In this document: in pieces, positions 24,697 through 33,072 of the stretch | Layout of the letters: every line of letters starts with the position of its first letter | Numbering within the stretch: position 1 is the first letter of the stretch | Source: Cellulomonas sp. Root930 | GTDB lineage: Bacteria; Actinomycetota; Actinomycetes; Actinomycetales; Cellulomonadaceae | Length of the DNA: 64,000 bases | Assembly: GCA_001429255.1 (NCBI GenBank) | Contig: LMJI01000002.1 | Span: 714,645 to 778,644, forward strand | Direction: 5' to 3' | The notes under the pieces: model-generated | Told to the model about the DNA's origin: nothing | Databases searched by the model: none | The model's input: only the letters and a program-made list of their open reading frames with translations | Translations under genes and position numbers: made by a program

Positions 24697-27245
24697 CCGC
24701 CGCGTCGACCCCGCCCGCGGACGTCCTCGCGGCCGGGGGCATCGATCCGCGCTGGTCCCGGGTGGTCCAGGTGGGCTCGCGCTCCTGGCACCTGCTCGAC
24801 AACGGGCCGTCCCTCGACGCCGGGCCCGTCGGCACGCTCCTGTGCGTGCACGGCAACCCGACGTGGTCGTTCCTGTGGCGCCGCCTGGTCGCGGCCGGCG
24901 CACGTTCCGAGCGCCCGTGGCGCGTGATCGCCGTCGACCAGCTGGAGATGGGCTTCTCCGAGCGCACGGGGGAGCAGCACCGGCTGGCCGACCGGGTCGC
25001 CGAGCTCGGGGCGCTGACCGACGAGCTGGGTCTGGCGGGGCCGGTGGTCACCGTGGGGCACGACTGGGGCGGTGTCGTCAGCCTCGGCTGGGCGCTGGAC
25101 CACCCGGACCTGCTCGCCGGCGTCGTGCTCACCAACACGGCCGTGCACCAGGGTGCCGAGGACCCGTTGCCCGCCGCGCTGCGGGTGGCCACCGCGCCCG
25201 GCGTCCTGCCTGTCGGCACGGTCACCACGCCGGCATTCCTGGAGACGACGCTCGCGCTGGCGCACCCCCGACTCGAGGCGCCCGTCGCCGACGCCTTCCG
25301 CGCCCCCTACCGAACCGCTGAGCGGCGCGCGGGGATCGGCGGGTTCGTCGCCGACATCCCGGCCGGGCCCGACCACCCGAGCAGGCCCGAGCTGGACCGG
25401 ATCGGCGAGGGTGTGCGCAGCCTGGACGTGCCGGCCCTCCTGCTCTGGGGACCTCGCGACCCCGTCTTCTCCGCGCGCTACCTGCGGGACCTGCGCGCGC
25501 GGCTGCCGCACGCGGACGTGCACCGCTTCGAGGGCGCCGGCCACCTGGTCGTCGAGGATGCGGACGTCGCGGGTGCCGTGCTGCGCTGGCTGGACGCACG
25601 TGACGACCCCGCCCCGACGACCGCGCCGCTCGAGCCGTTCCGCGCGCTCGGCGCCACGCTGGTCGAGCGGGCAGCAGACCAGGGGACCGCGCTGATCGAG
25701 CTGGCCGGTCCGCGCTCGCGCCGGGTCACCTGGGCCGCGCTCGCCGCCCGCACGGACCAGCTGGCCCGCGGACTCGCGGCCAGCGGCGTCCGACCCGGCG
25801 ACCGGGTCGCGCTGCTGGTGCCGCCGGGCGCCGACCTCACCGCCGTGCTCTACGCGTGCCTGCGCCTGGGCGCGGTCGTCGTGGTCGCCGACGCGGGCCT
25901 CGGGGTCCAGGGCCTCACCCGCGCCGTGCGCGCCGCGGAACCGAGCGTCGTGATCGGGATCGAGCGCGCGCTCGTCGCCGCTCGGTGGCTGCGCTGGGCG
26001 CCGACGCTGGTGAGCGCGGGTCCGCTGCGGGCGGGCGTCGCGAAGGCCCTCGGGGTGAGCACGTCGCTGGACGCGCTCGCCGCGCTCGGCAGAGAGTCCA
26101 CGGTCGACCTTCCGTGGCCCGACGCCGACGCGGACGCCGCGATCCTCTTCACGTCCGGCTCCACAGGGCCCGCCAAGGGCGTGGCCTACACCCACCGCCG
26201 GCTGGCCGCGATGCGCGACGTGGTGGCCCGCACCTACGGGATCGGGCCGGACAGCCCGCTCGTCGCGGCGTTCGCGCCGTTCGTCCTGCTGGGCCCCGCG
26301 CTGGGCGCGACGAGCGCGAGCCCGGACATGGACGTGACGGCGCCGGGGACGCTCACGGCGCGGGCGCTCGCCGAGGCGGTGCGCGCGATCGACGCCAGCG
26401 TGGTGTTCGCGTCGCCGGCCGCGCTGCGGTCGGTCGTGCGCAGCGCGGACGGGTCCGAGCTCGCCGACCTGGCCGGTGTGCGTCTGTTCCTGTCGGCCGG
26501 TGCTCCGGTGGGCGTCGACCTGCTCGAGGCGGCGGCCGCGCTCATGCCCGGTGCCGAGGCGCACACCCCCTACGGCATGACGGAGGCGCTGGTCGTCGCC
26601 GACATCTCCCTCGACGAGCTCCGCACGGTCGGTGCCGGCGACGGCGTCTGCGTCGGCCGACCCGTGCCGGGCGTCCGCGTCGCGGTCAGCGCGCTCGACG
26701 CCGACGGCGAGCCCACCGGTGCGCCCGCGCACGTCGCGGGGGTGACCGGCGAGGTGCTGGTCGGCGCGGCGCACGTCAAGGAGCGGTACGACGGGCTCTG
26801 GCTCACGCAGCAGGAGTCCGCGCGGGACGCGGGGTGGCACCGGACGGGCGACGTCGGGCACCTCGACGACGACGGCCGGCTGTGGATCGAGGGCAGGCTG
26901 GCGCACGTGCTGGTCACCGCGGACGGCGTCCGCACCCCGGTCGGGCTCGAGCAGCGGGCCCAGGGTGTCGCGGGGGTGGTGTCTGCGGCGGTCGTCGGGG
27001 TGGGGCCGCGTGGTGCGCAGCAGGTGGTCGTCGTGGTGCAGCCCGAGGTGTTCTCGCACGGCCCGGTCGTCGCGGAGCCGGAGCTGGCCGCGGCGGTGCG
27101 CGGAGCGCTCGTCGGCACGGACGTCGCCGCGGTGCTCGTGGTGGAGCAGCTGCCGACCGACGTCCGGCACAACTCGAAGATCGACCGGTCGCGGGTGGCG
27201 GCCTGGGCCGAACGCGTGCTGTCGGGGGACCGGGCGCGGCTGTGA
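24693..27245 (+). CDS. oleBC: OleBC fusion: beta-lactone decarboxylase plus beta-lactone synthetase
   Basis: 850 residues, two enzymes in one chain. Residues 1-300 are an alpha/beta hydrolase of the haloalkane-dehalogenase type: HGNPTWSF (53-60), nucleophile Asp124 in VGHDWGG, acid about Asp256 in GPRDPVF, base His284 in GAGHLVVEDA. This is OleB, which releases CO2 from the beta-lactone to give the cis-olefin. Residues about 318-850 are an AMP-forming enzyme: P-loop ILFTSGSTGPAKG (484-496), YGMTEA, GWHRTGDVGHLDDDGRLW, and a C-terminal NSKIDR lysine. This is OleC, which closes the beta-hydroxy acid to a beta-lactone with ATP. Fused OleBC is known from Actinobacteria such as Micrococcus. Overlaps oleA and oleD by 4 bp each. 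Confidence 0.93.
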   Translation: MTAASTPPADVLAAGGIDPRWSRVVQVGSRSWHLLDNGPSLDAGPVGTLLCVHGNPTWSFLWRRLVAAGARSERPWRVIAVDQLEMGFSERTGEQHRLADRVAELGALTDELGLAGPVVTVGHDWGGVVSLGWALDHPDLLAGVVLTNTAVHQGAEDPLPAALRVATAPGVLPVGTVTTPAFLETTLALAHPRLEAPVADAFRAPYRTAERRAGIGGFVADIPAGPDHPSRPELDRIGEGVRSLDVPALLLWGPRDPVFSARYLRDLRARLPHADVHRFEGAGHLVVEDADVAGAVLRWLDARDDPAPTTAPLEPFRALGATLVERAADQGTALIELAGPRSRRVTWAALAARTDQLARGLAASGVRPGDRVALLVPPGADLTAVLYACLRLGAVVVVADAGLGVQGLTRAVRAAEPSVVIGIERALVAARWLRWAPTLVSAGPLRAGVAKALGVSTSLDALAALGRESTVDLPWPDADADAAILFTSGSTGPAKGVAYTHRRLAAMRDVVARTYGIGPDSPLVAAFAPFVLLGPALGATSASPDMDVTAPGTLTARALAEAVRAIDASVVFASPAALRSVVRSADGSELADLAGVRLFLSAGAPVGVDLLEAAAALMPGAEAHTPYGMTEALVVADISLDELRTVGAGDGVCVGRPVPGVRVAVSALDADGEPTGAPAHVAGVTGEVLVGAAHVKERYDGLWLTQQESARDAGWHRTGDVGHLDDDGRLWIEGRLAHVLVTADGVRTPVGLEQRAQGVAGVVSAAVVGVGPRGAQQVVVVVQPEVFSHGPVVAEPELAAAVRGALVGTDVAAVLVVEQLPTDVRHNSKIDRSRVAAWAERVLSGDRARL

Positions 27246-28237
27246 CACGCGTCCTGGTCACCGGCGCCAGCGGCATGCTCGGTCGGACGCTGGCGGAACG
27301 TCTGGTCGCGGACGGCCACGACGTCCGCACGTTGCAGCGCGGCCCGTCCCGCGTGACGGGTGCGCACGACGTCGCGGGGTCGGTCACCGACCCGGGCGCC
27401 GTCCGTGCCGCCGTGCACGACCGGGAGGCGATCGTGCACCTGGCGGCCAAGGTGGGCATCACCGGGCCGCTCGCCGAGTTCGAGGCCGTGAACGTCGGGG
27501 GCACGCGGCTCCTCCTCGACGAGGCCCGGGCGGCCGGTGTCCGGCGGTTCGTGCACGTCTCCTCGCCGTCCGTAGCCCACGTGGGCCGCTCGCTGGCCGG
27601 AGCCGGTGCCGGACCGGCCGACCCCGAGCACGCCCGGGGACCGTACGCGCGGACGAAGGCTGCGGCCGAGCTGCTCGCGCTCGCGGCCGACGACCCCGAC
27701 GTCTTCCGGGTGATCGCCGTTCGTCCGCACGTGGTGTGGGGCCCAGGGGACACCCAGCTCGTCGGGCGCGTGGTCGACCGGGCGCGGGCGGGTCGGTTGC
27801 CGGTGCTCGGTCAGGGAGCGGCGCTCATCGACACCACCTACGTGGACAACGCGGTCGACGCGCTCGTCGCCGCGCTGCACGCCCGTGCGAGCGCGTTCGG
27901 CGAGGCATACGTCGTCACCAACGGCGAGCCGCGCCCGGTCGTCGAGCTGCTGGCGGGGATCTGTGCCGCGTCCGGTGTCCCGCTGCCGCGGCGGCACGTC
28001 CCCGCAGCGCTGGCACGCGGCGCGGGGTCGGTGCTCGACGTCGCGTGGCGCACCCTCCCGCTGCCAGGCGAGCCGCCGCTGACCCGGTTCGTGGCCGAGC
28101 AGCTGTCCACCGCGCACTGGTTCGACCAGCGCCGCACGCGCGAGGCGCTGGGGTGGGTGCCCCGGGTGAGCCTCGACGAGGGGCTGGCGCGCCTGGCGGG
28201 GTGGACGGCGAGGCAGGCCTCGGCGCCTGCTCCCTAG
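27242..28237 (+). CDS. oleD: OleD, NAD(P)H-dependent 2-alkyl-3-ketoacid reductase
   Basis: 331 residues, extended SDR/epimerase family. Rossmann motif TGASGMLG (7-14), catalytic Ser region HVSSPSVAHVG, and Tyr-x3-Lys in GPYARTKAAAELL. OleD reduces the OleA beta-keto acid to the beta-hydroxy acid that OleC uses. VRPHVVWGPGD and the DTTYVDNAVDAL segment are typical of this group. GTG overlaps the oleBC stop by 4 bp; hisC follows 9 bp later but has its own -10 box. Confidence 0.92.
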   Translation: MTRVLVTGASGMLGRTLAERLVADGHDVRTLQRGPSRVTGAHDVAGSVTDPGAVRAAVHDREAIVHLAAKVGITGPLAEFEAVNVGGTRLLLDEARAAGVRRFVHVSSPSVAHVGRSLAGAGAGPADPEHARGPYARTKAAAELLALAADDPDVFRVIAVRPHVVWGPGDTQLVGRVVDRARAGRLPVLGQGAALIDTTYVDNAVDALVAALHARASAFGEAYVVTNGEPRPVVELLAGICAASGVPLPRRHVPAALARGAGSVLDVAWRTLPLPGEPPLTRFVAEQLSTAHWFDQRRTREALGWVPRVSLDEGLARLAGWTARQASAPAP

Positions 28238-28240
28238 ACT
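28235..28240 (+). promoter_or_regulatory. -10 box of hisC (leaderless start)
   Basis: TAGACT lies 6 nt before the GTG at 28247 and overlaps the end of oleD. No good -35 is visible. It would allow hisCB to be transcribed independently of the ole genes. Confidence 0.5.
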
Positions 28241-28246
28241 CGGCAC

Positions 28247-29362
28247 GTGACTGCTGATCTCGCCCGCGGAGCGCTCCCGCTGCGCCCCGACCTCGTCGGC
28301 CTCGAGCCCTACGGCGCCCCCCAGCTGGACGTGCCGCACCTGCTCAACGTCAACGAGAACCCGTACGCGCCCGCCCCGGACGTCGTGGCGGACATCGCCG
28401 CGGCGGTCGGCGAGGCCGCGTCGGGGCTGAACCGCTATCCCGACCGTGACTTCGAGTCGCTGCGTGCCGACCTGGCCGCCTACCTGCGGGTGGAGTCCGG
28501 CGTGGAGCTCGCCACCGCGCAGGTGTGGGCGGCCAACGGGTCGAACGAGATCATGCTCCACGTCCTGCAGGCGTTCGGCGGCCCGGGCCGGACCGTGCTG
28601 TCGTTCGCGCCCACGTACTCGATGTACCCCGAGTACGCCCGGGACACGTTCACGGGCTGGGTCGCCGGGCGCCGCGCGGAGGACTTCGGCCTGGACGCCG
28701 ACGTCGCGCGCGCCGCGATCGCCGAGCACGCCCCCTCGGTGGTCCTGCTGGCCAGCCCCAACAACCCCACGGGGACGGCGCTGCCGGCCGAGACCGTGCT
28801 CGCGGTGCTCGACGCCGCGGCCGCGGTCCCGGGCGGGTGCGTCGTGGTCGTCGACGAGGCCTACGGCGAGTTCCGCCGGGCGGGCACGCCGTCGGCGCTC
28901 GAGCTGCTGGCCGACCACCCGCACCTCGCGGTCAGCCGGACCATGTCCAAGGCGTTCGGGCTGGCGGGTGCGCGCGTCGGCTACCTCGCCGCCGCGCCTG
29001 CCCTCGTCGACGCCCTGCGCGTGGTGCGCCTGCCGTACCACCTGTCCGCGGTGACCCAGGCGGTGGCCCGGGCCGCGCTCCGCCACGCGCCCGCGCTGAT
29101 GGCCCAGGTGGGGTCGCTGCGCGACGAGCGCGACGCCCTGGTGGTCTGGCTGCGCGCGCGCGGGCTGACCGTGGCCGAGTCCGACGCGAACTTCGTCCTG
29201 TTCGGCCTGTTCGACGACCGGCACGCGATCTGGCAGGGTCTGCTCGACCGTGGGGTCCTGATCCGCGAGGTCGGGCCCGACGGGTGGCTGCGGGTGTCGG
29301 TCGGCACACCGCAGGACATGGTGGCGTTCCAGGACGCCCTGGTGGAGGTGGCAGGACTGTGA
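28247..29362 (+). CDS. hisC: HisC, histidinol-phosphate aminotransferase
   Basis: 371 residues, PLP fold type I. N-terminal NVNENPYAP, ANGSNEIM, SPNNPTGTALP, DEAYGEF, and the PLP Lys235 in TMSKAFGLAGARVGY. Transfers the amino group to imidazole-acetol phosphate. Stop overlaps hisB by 4 bp. Confidence 0.94.
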   Translation: MTADLARGALPLRPDLVGLEPYGAPQLDVPHLLNVNENPYAPAPDVVADIAAAVGEAASGLNRYPDRDFESLRADLAAYLRVESGVELATAQVWAANGSNEIMLHVLQAFGGPGRTVLSFAPTYSMYPEYARDTFTGWVAGRRAEDFGLDADVARAAIAEHAPSVVLLASPNNPTGTALPAETVLAVLDAAAAVPGGCVVVVDEAYGEFRRAGTPSALELLADHPHLAVSRTMSKAFGLAGARVGYLAAAPALVDALRVVRLPYHLSAVTQAVARAALRHAPALMAQVGSLRDERDALVVWLRARGLTVAESDANFVLFGLFDDRHAIWQGLLDRGVLIREVGPDGWLRVSVGTPQDMVAFQDALVEVAGL

Positions 29363-29973
29363 GCCCCAAGAGTGGCGGCCGTACCGCGCGCATCGAGCGC
29401 GCCACGAGCGAGTCGAGCGTGCTGGTCGAGCTGGACCTGGACGGCACCGGCCGCACCGACATCTCGACGACCGTGCCGTTCTACGACCACATGCTCACCG
29501 CGCTGGGCAAGCACTCGCTCATCGACCTCACGGTGAAGGCCACGGGCGACACCCACATCGACGCGCACCACACGGTCGAGGACGTCGCGATCACGATCGG
29601 CGAGGCGCTGCGCGAGGCGCTGGGCGACAAGCGCGGGATCTCACGGTTCGGCGACGCCACGGTGCCGCTCGACGAGGCGCTCGCGCAGGCGGTCGTCGAC
29701 GTCTCCGGCCGTCCGTACCTGGTGCACACCGGCGAGCCCCCCGGGCAGGAGTACCACCTCATCGGCGGTCACTTCACGGGGTCGCTCACCCGGCACGTCC
29801 TCGAGTCCATCGCGCACCACGCCGCGTTCAGCATCCACGTGCGCGTGCTCGCGGGCCGCGACCCGCACCACATCGTCGAGGCGCAGTTCAAGGCCCTCGC
29901 CCGTGCCCTGCGGTTCGCCGTGGCGCTCGATCCCCGCGTGGAGGGCATCCCGTCGACGAAGGGCGCGCTGTGA
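29359..29973 (+). CDS. hisB: HisB, imidazoleglycerol-phosphate dehydratase
   Basis: 204 residues, the monofunctional dehydratase without a phosphatase domain. The two internal repeats carry the manganese-binding histidine motifs: FYDHML and DAHHTVEDVAI in the first half, GGHFTGSLTRHVLES, IAHHAAFSIHV and DPHHIVEA in the second. Overlaps hisC and the next gene by 4 bp each. Confidence 0.96.
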   Translation: MSPKSGGRTARIERATSESSVLVELDLDGTGRTDISTTVPFYDHMLTALGKHSLIDLTVKATGDTHIDAHHTVEDVAITIGEALREALGDKRGISRFGDATVPLDEALAQAVVDVSGRPYLVHTGEPPGQEYHLIGGHFTGSLTRHVLESIAHHAAFSIHVRVLAGRDPHHIVEAQFKALARALRFAVALDPRVEGIPSTKGAL

Positions 29974-30455
29974 CCGACCTCCCCGACGACTTCGAGGTTC
30001 CCGACGACCTCTCCGGGCTGCTCGACGGCGCGGACGAGGACCCGTCGGTCGTCCTGGTGATCACCCAGGTCGCCGCCCCGGCCCCGCTCGCGGCGGCGTG
30101 CGCGATCGCCAAGGTGGAGGTCGACGTCGTGCCGACGCCCATCGGGGCGATCGCGTCCCTGCGCGACCCGAAGGCCGCCTCGGACGGTGCCGCGGCGATC
30201 TCCAAGCTGCTGCGGACGATCCCGGTGATCCTGCTGGAGCGGCGCGAGGGGCAGATCACCGCCTCGCGCTGGACCGCGGGCGAGCGTGGCGACGACCTGC
30301 CCGCCGGGCTGGTGCTCTCGGACGCGCCGCCCGTGCTCGAGGACCTGCTGCTCGGGTCGGTGCAGGCGGGGGACGTCGAGGGCGTGGTCACCAGCGTCGG
30401 GATGTCGCGCTGGCAGGCGATGCGGACCATCGCGAGCTCGGCCAAGCGCCGCTAG
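29970..30455 (+). CDS. Unknown protein encoded between hisB and the HisH-like gene
   Basis: 161 residues, not recognised. An acidic N-terminus (about 25 residues, PDDFEVPDDLSGLLDGADED) precedes an alternating hydrophobic beta/alpha pattern (VVLVITQVAAPAPLAAACAI, VDVVPTPIGAIASL, IPVILLER, GLVLSDAPPVLEDLLLG, VEGVVTSVGMSRWQAM) and a basic tail. No signal peptide or membrane segment. GTG overlaps the hisB stop by 4 bp, so it is translationally coupled to hisB; the HisH-like gene starts 64 bp later. A link to histidine synthesis is suggested only by position. Confidence 0.8.
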   Translation: MTDLPDDFEVPDDLSGLLDGADEDPSVVLVITQVAAPAPLAAACAIAKVEVDVVPTPIGAIASLRDPKAASDGAAAISKLLRTIPVILLERREGQITASRWTAGERGDDLPAGLVLSDAPPVLEDLLLGSVQAGDVEGVVTSVGMSRWQAMRTIASSAKRR

Positions 30456-30507
30456 GCGTCGTCGTCTCGCGGACCGGCGGCCGTCCGTCCCGGGTCGGCG
30501 CCGCGGG

Positions 30508-30513
30508 TACCGT
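30508..30513 (+). promoter_or_regulatory. -10 box of the HisH-like gene
   Basis: TACCGT, 6 nt before the GTG at 30520, in the 64-bp gap after the unknown gene. Suggests a leaderless second transcript for the HisH-like gene and priA; no clear -35. Confidence 0.45.
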
Positions 30514-30519
30514 GGTCCG

Positions 30520-31182
30520 GTGCCTGCCCAGCCCCTCGTCGTCGTGCTCGACCACGGCGCCGACGACCTCTCCGCCCTGGCCGAGGCGCTCACCGGGGCC
30601 GGTGCGCGGGTCGTCGTCACCGCGGAGAAACGGGTCGCGCTCGCGGCCGACGGGCTCGTGATCGCCGGTCGTGCGCGCGCCGCGGACGTGATGCCCGCCC
30701 TGCGCTCGATCGGTGCGGACCAGGTGGTCGACCGTCGGCTCGCCGGCGGCCGCGCGGTCCTCGCGGTCGGTGTCGGCATGCACGTGATGTTCTCCGAGGT
30801 CGTCCAGGACGACACGGCGACGGAGGGTCTGGGGGAGTGGGCGGGTGTCGTGGACGCCGTCGGTGCTCCCGCAGGGCCGGCCGAGGTCGAGGTGCCCGAG
30901 GGGTCGGCGCTGTTCGCCGGTCTCGAGGACGCCCGCTTCCACGTCGCCCTCGAGCACGCCGCCCGCACGTTCCCGCTGCTCGACGACTGGCCCGCGGACA
31001 CCCGCCTGGTCGTCCCGCTCGTCACCTGGTCGCGCGGCGACGAGCGGTTCGTCGTCGCCGTCGAGAACGGCCCCCTCGTCGGCCTGCAGGTGCACCCTGA
31101 GTCCTCCGGCGAGCCCGGCGCGCAGGTGCTCGCCCGCTGGGTCTCGTCCTTGCCCGCCACCGCCCCCGACCTCCCGGAGTGA
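30520..31182 (+). CDS. HisH-like class I glutamine amidotransferase homologue lacking the catalytic Cys
   Basis: 220 residues, the length and place of HisH, the glutaminase subunit of imidazole-glycerol-phosphate synthase. Overall alignment is recognisable: VVVLDHGADDL corresponds to VVVLDYGSGN, and GLQVHPESSGEPGAQVL to the QFHPEKSGDAGA segment, so His192 and Glu194 of the triad are kept. But the nucleophile motif, normally G-V-C-V-G-M or G-I-C-L-G-M, reads AVGVGM (82-87), with Gly84 in place of Cys. The PGVG oxyanion strand reads AGRA (49-52), and the HMGWN motif is gone. It therefore should not hydrolyse glutamine. It could remain a structural partner of HisF or have a new role. Followed by priA after 4 bp. 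Confidence 0.82.
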   Translation: MPAQPLVVVLDHGADDLSALAEALTGAGARVVVTAEKRVALAADGLVIAGRARAADVMPALRSIGADQVVDRRLAGGRAVLAVGVGMHVMFSEVVQDDTATEGLGEWAGVVDAVGAPAGPAEVEVPEGSALFAGLEDARFHVALEHAARTFPLLDDWPADTRLVVPLVTWSRGDERFVVAVENGPLVGLQVHPESSGEPGAQVLARWVSSLPATAPDLPE

Positions 31183-31186
31183 CCGC

Positions 31187-31927
31187 ATGACCGACCGCCT
31201 CGAGCTGCTGCCCGCCGTCGACGTCGCCGACGGGCAGGCCGTCCGGCTGACCCAGGGCGCCGCCGGCACCGAGACCGGCTACGGCGACCCGCTGTCGGCC
31301 GCGCTGGACTGGTACGCGGGCGGGGCGGAGTGGATCCACCTCGTGGACCTCGACGCGGCCTTCGGGCGGGGCTCGAACGCGGCCCTGCTCGCCGAGGTGA
31401 CCGCGGAGCTCGTCGCCAAGGGCGTCAAGGTCGAGCTGTCGGGAGGCATCCGCGACGACGCCTCCGTCGAGCGCGCTCTCGGCACCGGCGCGACCCGCAT
31501 CAACCTCGGCACGGCGGCGCTGGAGAACCCCGAGTGGACCGCCCGCGTGATCGGGTCGTTCGGCGAGCAGATCGCGGTCGGGCTCGACGTGCGCGGCACC
31601 ACGCTCGCCGCCCGCGGCTGGACGCAGGAGGGCGGTGACCTCTGGGAGGTCCTGGCCCGCCTGGAGGACGCCGGCTGCGCCCGGTACGTGGTGACGGACG
31701 TGAACAAGGACGGCATGCTCAGCGGTCCGAACGTCGAGCTGCTGCAGCAGATGTGCGCCCGTACGGACGCGCCCGTGATCGCGTCGGGCGGGGTCTCCAG
31801 CCTGGAGGACCTGCGCGTGCTGCGGACGCTCGTCCCGGTGGGCGTCGAGGGTGCGATCGTCGGCAAGGCCCTCTACGCGGGCGCGTTCACGCTGCCCGAG
31901 GCGCTGGACGTCGCCGGGCGCCCGTGA
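31187..31927 (+). CDS. priA: PriA/HisA, phosphoribosyl isomerase
   Basis: 246 residues, a TIM barrel. LELLPAVDVADGQAVRL carries the first catalytic Asp, VVTDVNKDGMLSGPN the second; VELSGGIRDD, INLGTAALENP, GLDVRGTTLAARGWT and EGAIVGKALYAGAFTLPEAL match the actinobacterial PriA type. PriA proteins commonly serve both HisA and TrpF reactions (family knowledge; dual use here is inferred). Starts 4 bp after the HisH-like gene; its stop overlaps the SseB gene by 4 bp. Confidence 0.95.
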   Translation: MTDRLELLPAVDVADGQAVRLTQGAAGTETGYGDPLSAALDWYAGGAEWIHLVDLDAAFGRGSNAALLAEVTAELVAKGVKVELSGGIRDDASVERALGTGATRINLGTAALENPEWTARVIGSFGEQIAVGLDVRGTTLAARGWTQEGGDLWEVLARLEDAGCARYVVTDVNKDGMLSGPNVELLQQMCARTDAPVIASGGVSSLEDLRVLRTLVPVGVEGAIVGKALYAGAFTLPEALDVAGRP

Positions 31928-32655
31928 CGGGACGCGAGCTGCCCCCGTCGTCGCCCTTCGCGGGGGACGACGGCACGGCTGATCCAGCTGTCGCGGCGGC
32001 GCTCGCCGCGCTGGGCACCGGTGCCGGCACGATCGCGGACCTGGTCGACGCGCTCGCGGGCACCCGCGTGCTCGTGCCGGTGCTCGCCGAGCTGGAGGTC
32101 GAGGACACGGTCGTGCACGACGGCCACGCGCACACGGTCGACAAGGAGGCGTCGGCGGGCATCGTCGCGCTCCGTGCGCCCGACGGGCGGACGGCGCTGC
32201 CGGTGTTCACCTCGGTCGCGACGATGGCCGCCTGGCGCCCGGACGCCCGCCCGGTCCCGTCGGACGTCGCGCGTGCGGCGCTGTCCGCGGTGACGGAGGG
32301 GTGGGAGGTTCTCGTCGTCGATCCCGGTGGTCCGACGACGGTGCTCGTCCCGCGGCCGGCCGTGTGGGCGCTGGCGCAGCAGGAACCGTGGCGTCCGGCG
32401 GTGACCGCGGGCGTCGTCGACCCCGAGGTCCGTGCCGCGATCGCGGCCGCGGTCACGCCCGTGTCCGGCGTGGTGACCGTCGACGCCGTCCCGGGGACCC
32501 GCGCCGAGGTGGCCGTGGTCGTCGAGCTCGTCGCGGGGCTCGACCGAGCGGGGCTCGACGCGGTGCTGGTGCAGGTCAACGCCGCGCTGGCGGGCGTGGA
32601 GCTGGTGGCGACGCGTGTCGACTCGCTCGAGCTGCGTCCGCGCGCAGCCGGCTAG
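31924..32655 (+). CDS. SseB-family protein
   Basis: 243 residues. SseB N-terminal-like domain: DLVDALAGTRVLVPVLAEL, PVFTSVATMAAWRPDARPVP, VLVVDPGGPTTVLVPRPAVWALA; the rest is an Ala/Val-rich second domain. Function in Actinobacteria is not known; genes of this family often follow hisA/priA. Overlaps priA by 4 bp and its last 4 bp overlap the convergent GerW-like gene. Confidence 0.85.
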   Translation: MTGRELPPSSPFAGDDGTADPAVAAALAALGTGAGTIADLVDALAGTRVLVPVLAELEVEDTVVHDGHAHTVDKEASAGIVALRAPDGRTALPVFTSVATMAAWRPDARPVPSDVARAALSAVTEGWEVLVVDPGGPTTVLVPRPAVWALAQQEPWRPAVTAGVVDPEVRAAIAAAVTPVSGVVTVDAVPGTRAEVAVVVELVAGLDRAGLDAVLVQVNAALAGVELVATRVDSLELRPRAAG

Positions 32656-33050
32656 CGACGCTTGACCGCCCAGGCGAGCGCGAGCGCGGTGACCACGACG
32701 GCGCCCACCAGCTGACCGCCGAGGATCACGCGGTTGAGGTCCAGCGTCGGCTGCCAGTGGGCGCCCGACGCGTCCACGACGAAGACGCCCACGGCCTTGA
32801 CGTGGACGCCGTACCCGCCGCCCCCGCCGTGGCCCTCCTGGTGACCCGACGGCACATCCTCGCCCTCGGCCCTGGACGGCGCGCCTGCCTCGCCGGAGCC
32901 GGCCCCGGAGCCTGTGGCTCCCCAGACGCGTGCGACGGGGATGACGAGGGTGCCCTCGCGTTCGTACGCCTCACCGAACACGCGGCGCACGGTCAGGGTG
33001 TCGTTCACGGCCCGCGTGACGTCGGCGGGGTCGAAGTGCGGAAGCGCCAT
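32652..33050 (-). CDS. GerW/YtfJ-family protein with C-terminal membrane segment
   Basis: 132 residues. YtfJ/GerW pattern: N-terminal helix DVTRAVNDTLTVRRVFGEAY, then EGTLVIPVARVWGATGSG, a His/Gly/Glu-rich loop, and GGGGYGVHVKAVGVFVVDASGAHW; one membrane helix near the C-terminus (about 108-128) ending in KRR. The family was named in spore formers, but is widespread in non-sporulating Actinobacteria. A GGGAGGAA ribosome site precedes the ATG. It starts 22 bp after the protease gene stop and is probably co-transcribed. Confidence 0.82.
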   Translation of the reverse strand: MALPHFDPADVTRAVNDTLTVRRVFGEAYEREGTLVIPVARVWGATGSGAGSGEAGAPSRAEGEDVPSGHQEGHGGGGGYGVHVKAVGVFVVDASGAHWQPTLDLNRVILGGQLVGAVVVTALALAWAVKRR

Positions 33051-33072
33051 GGGGTTCCTCCCGGGGAACTGG

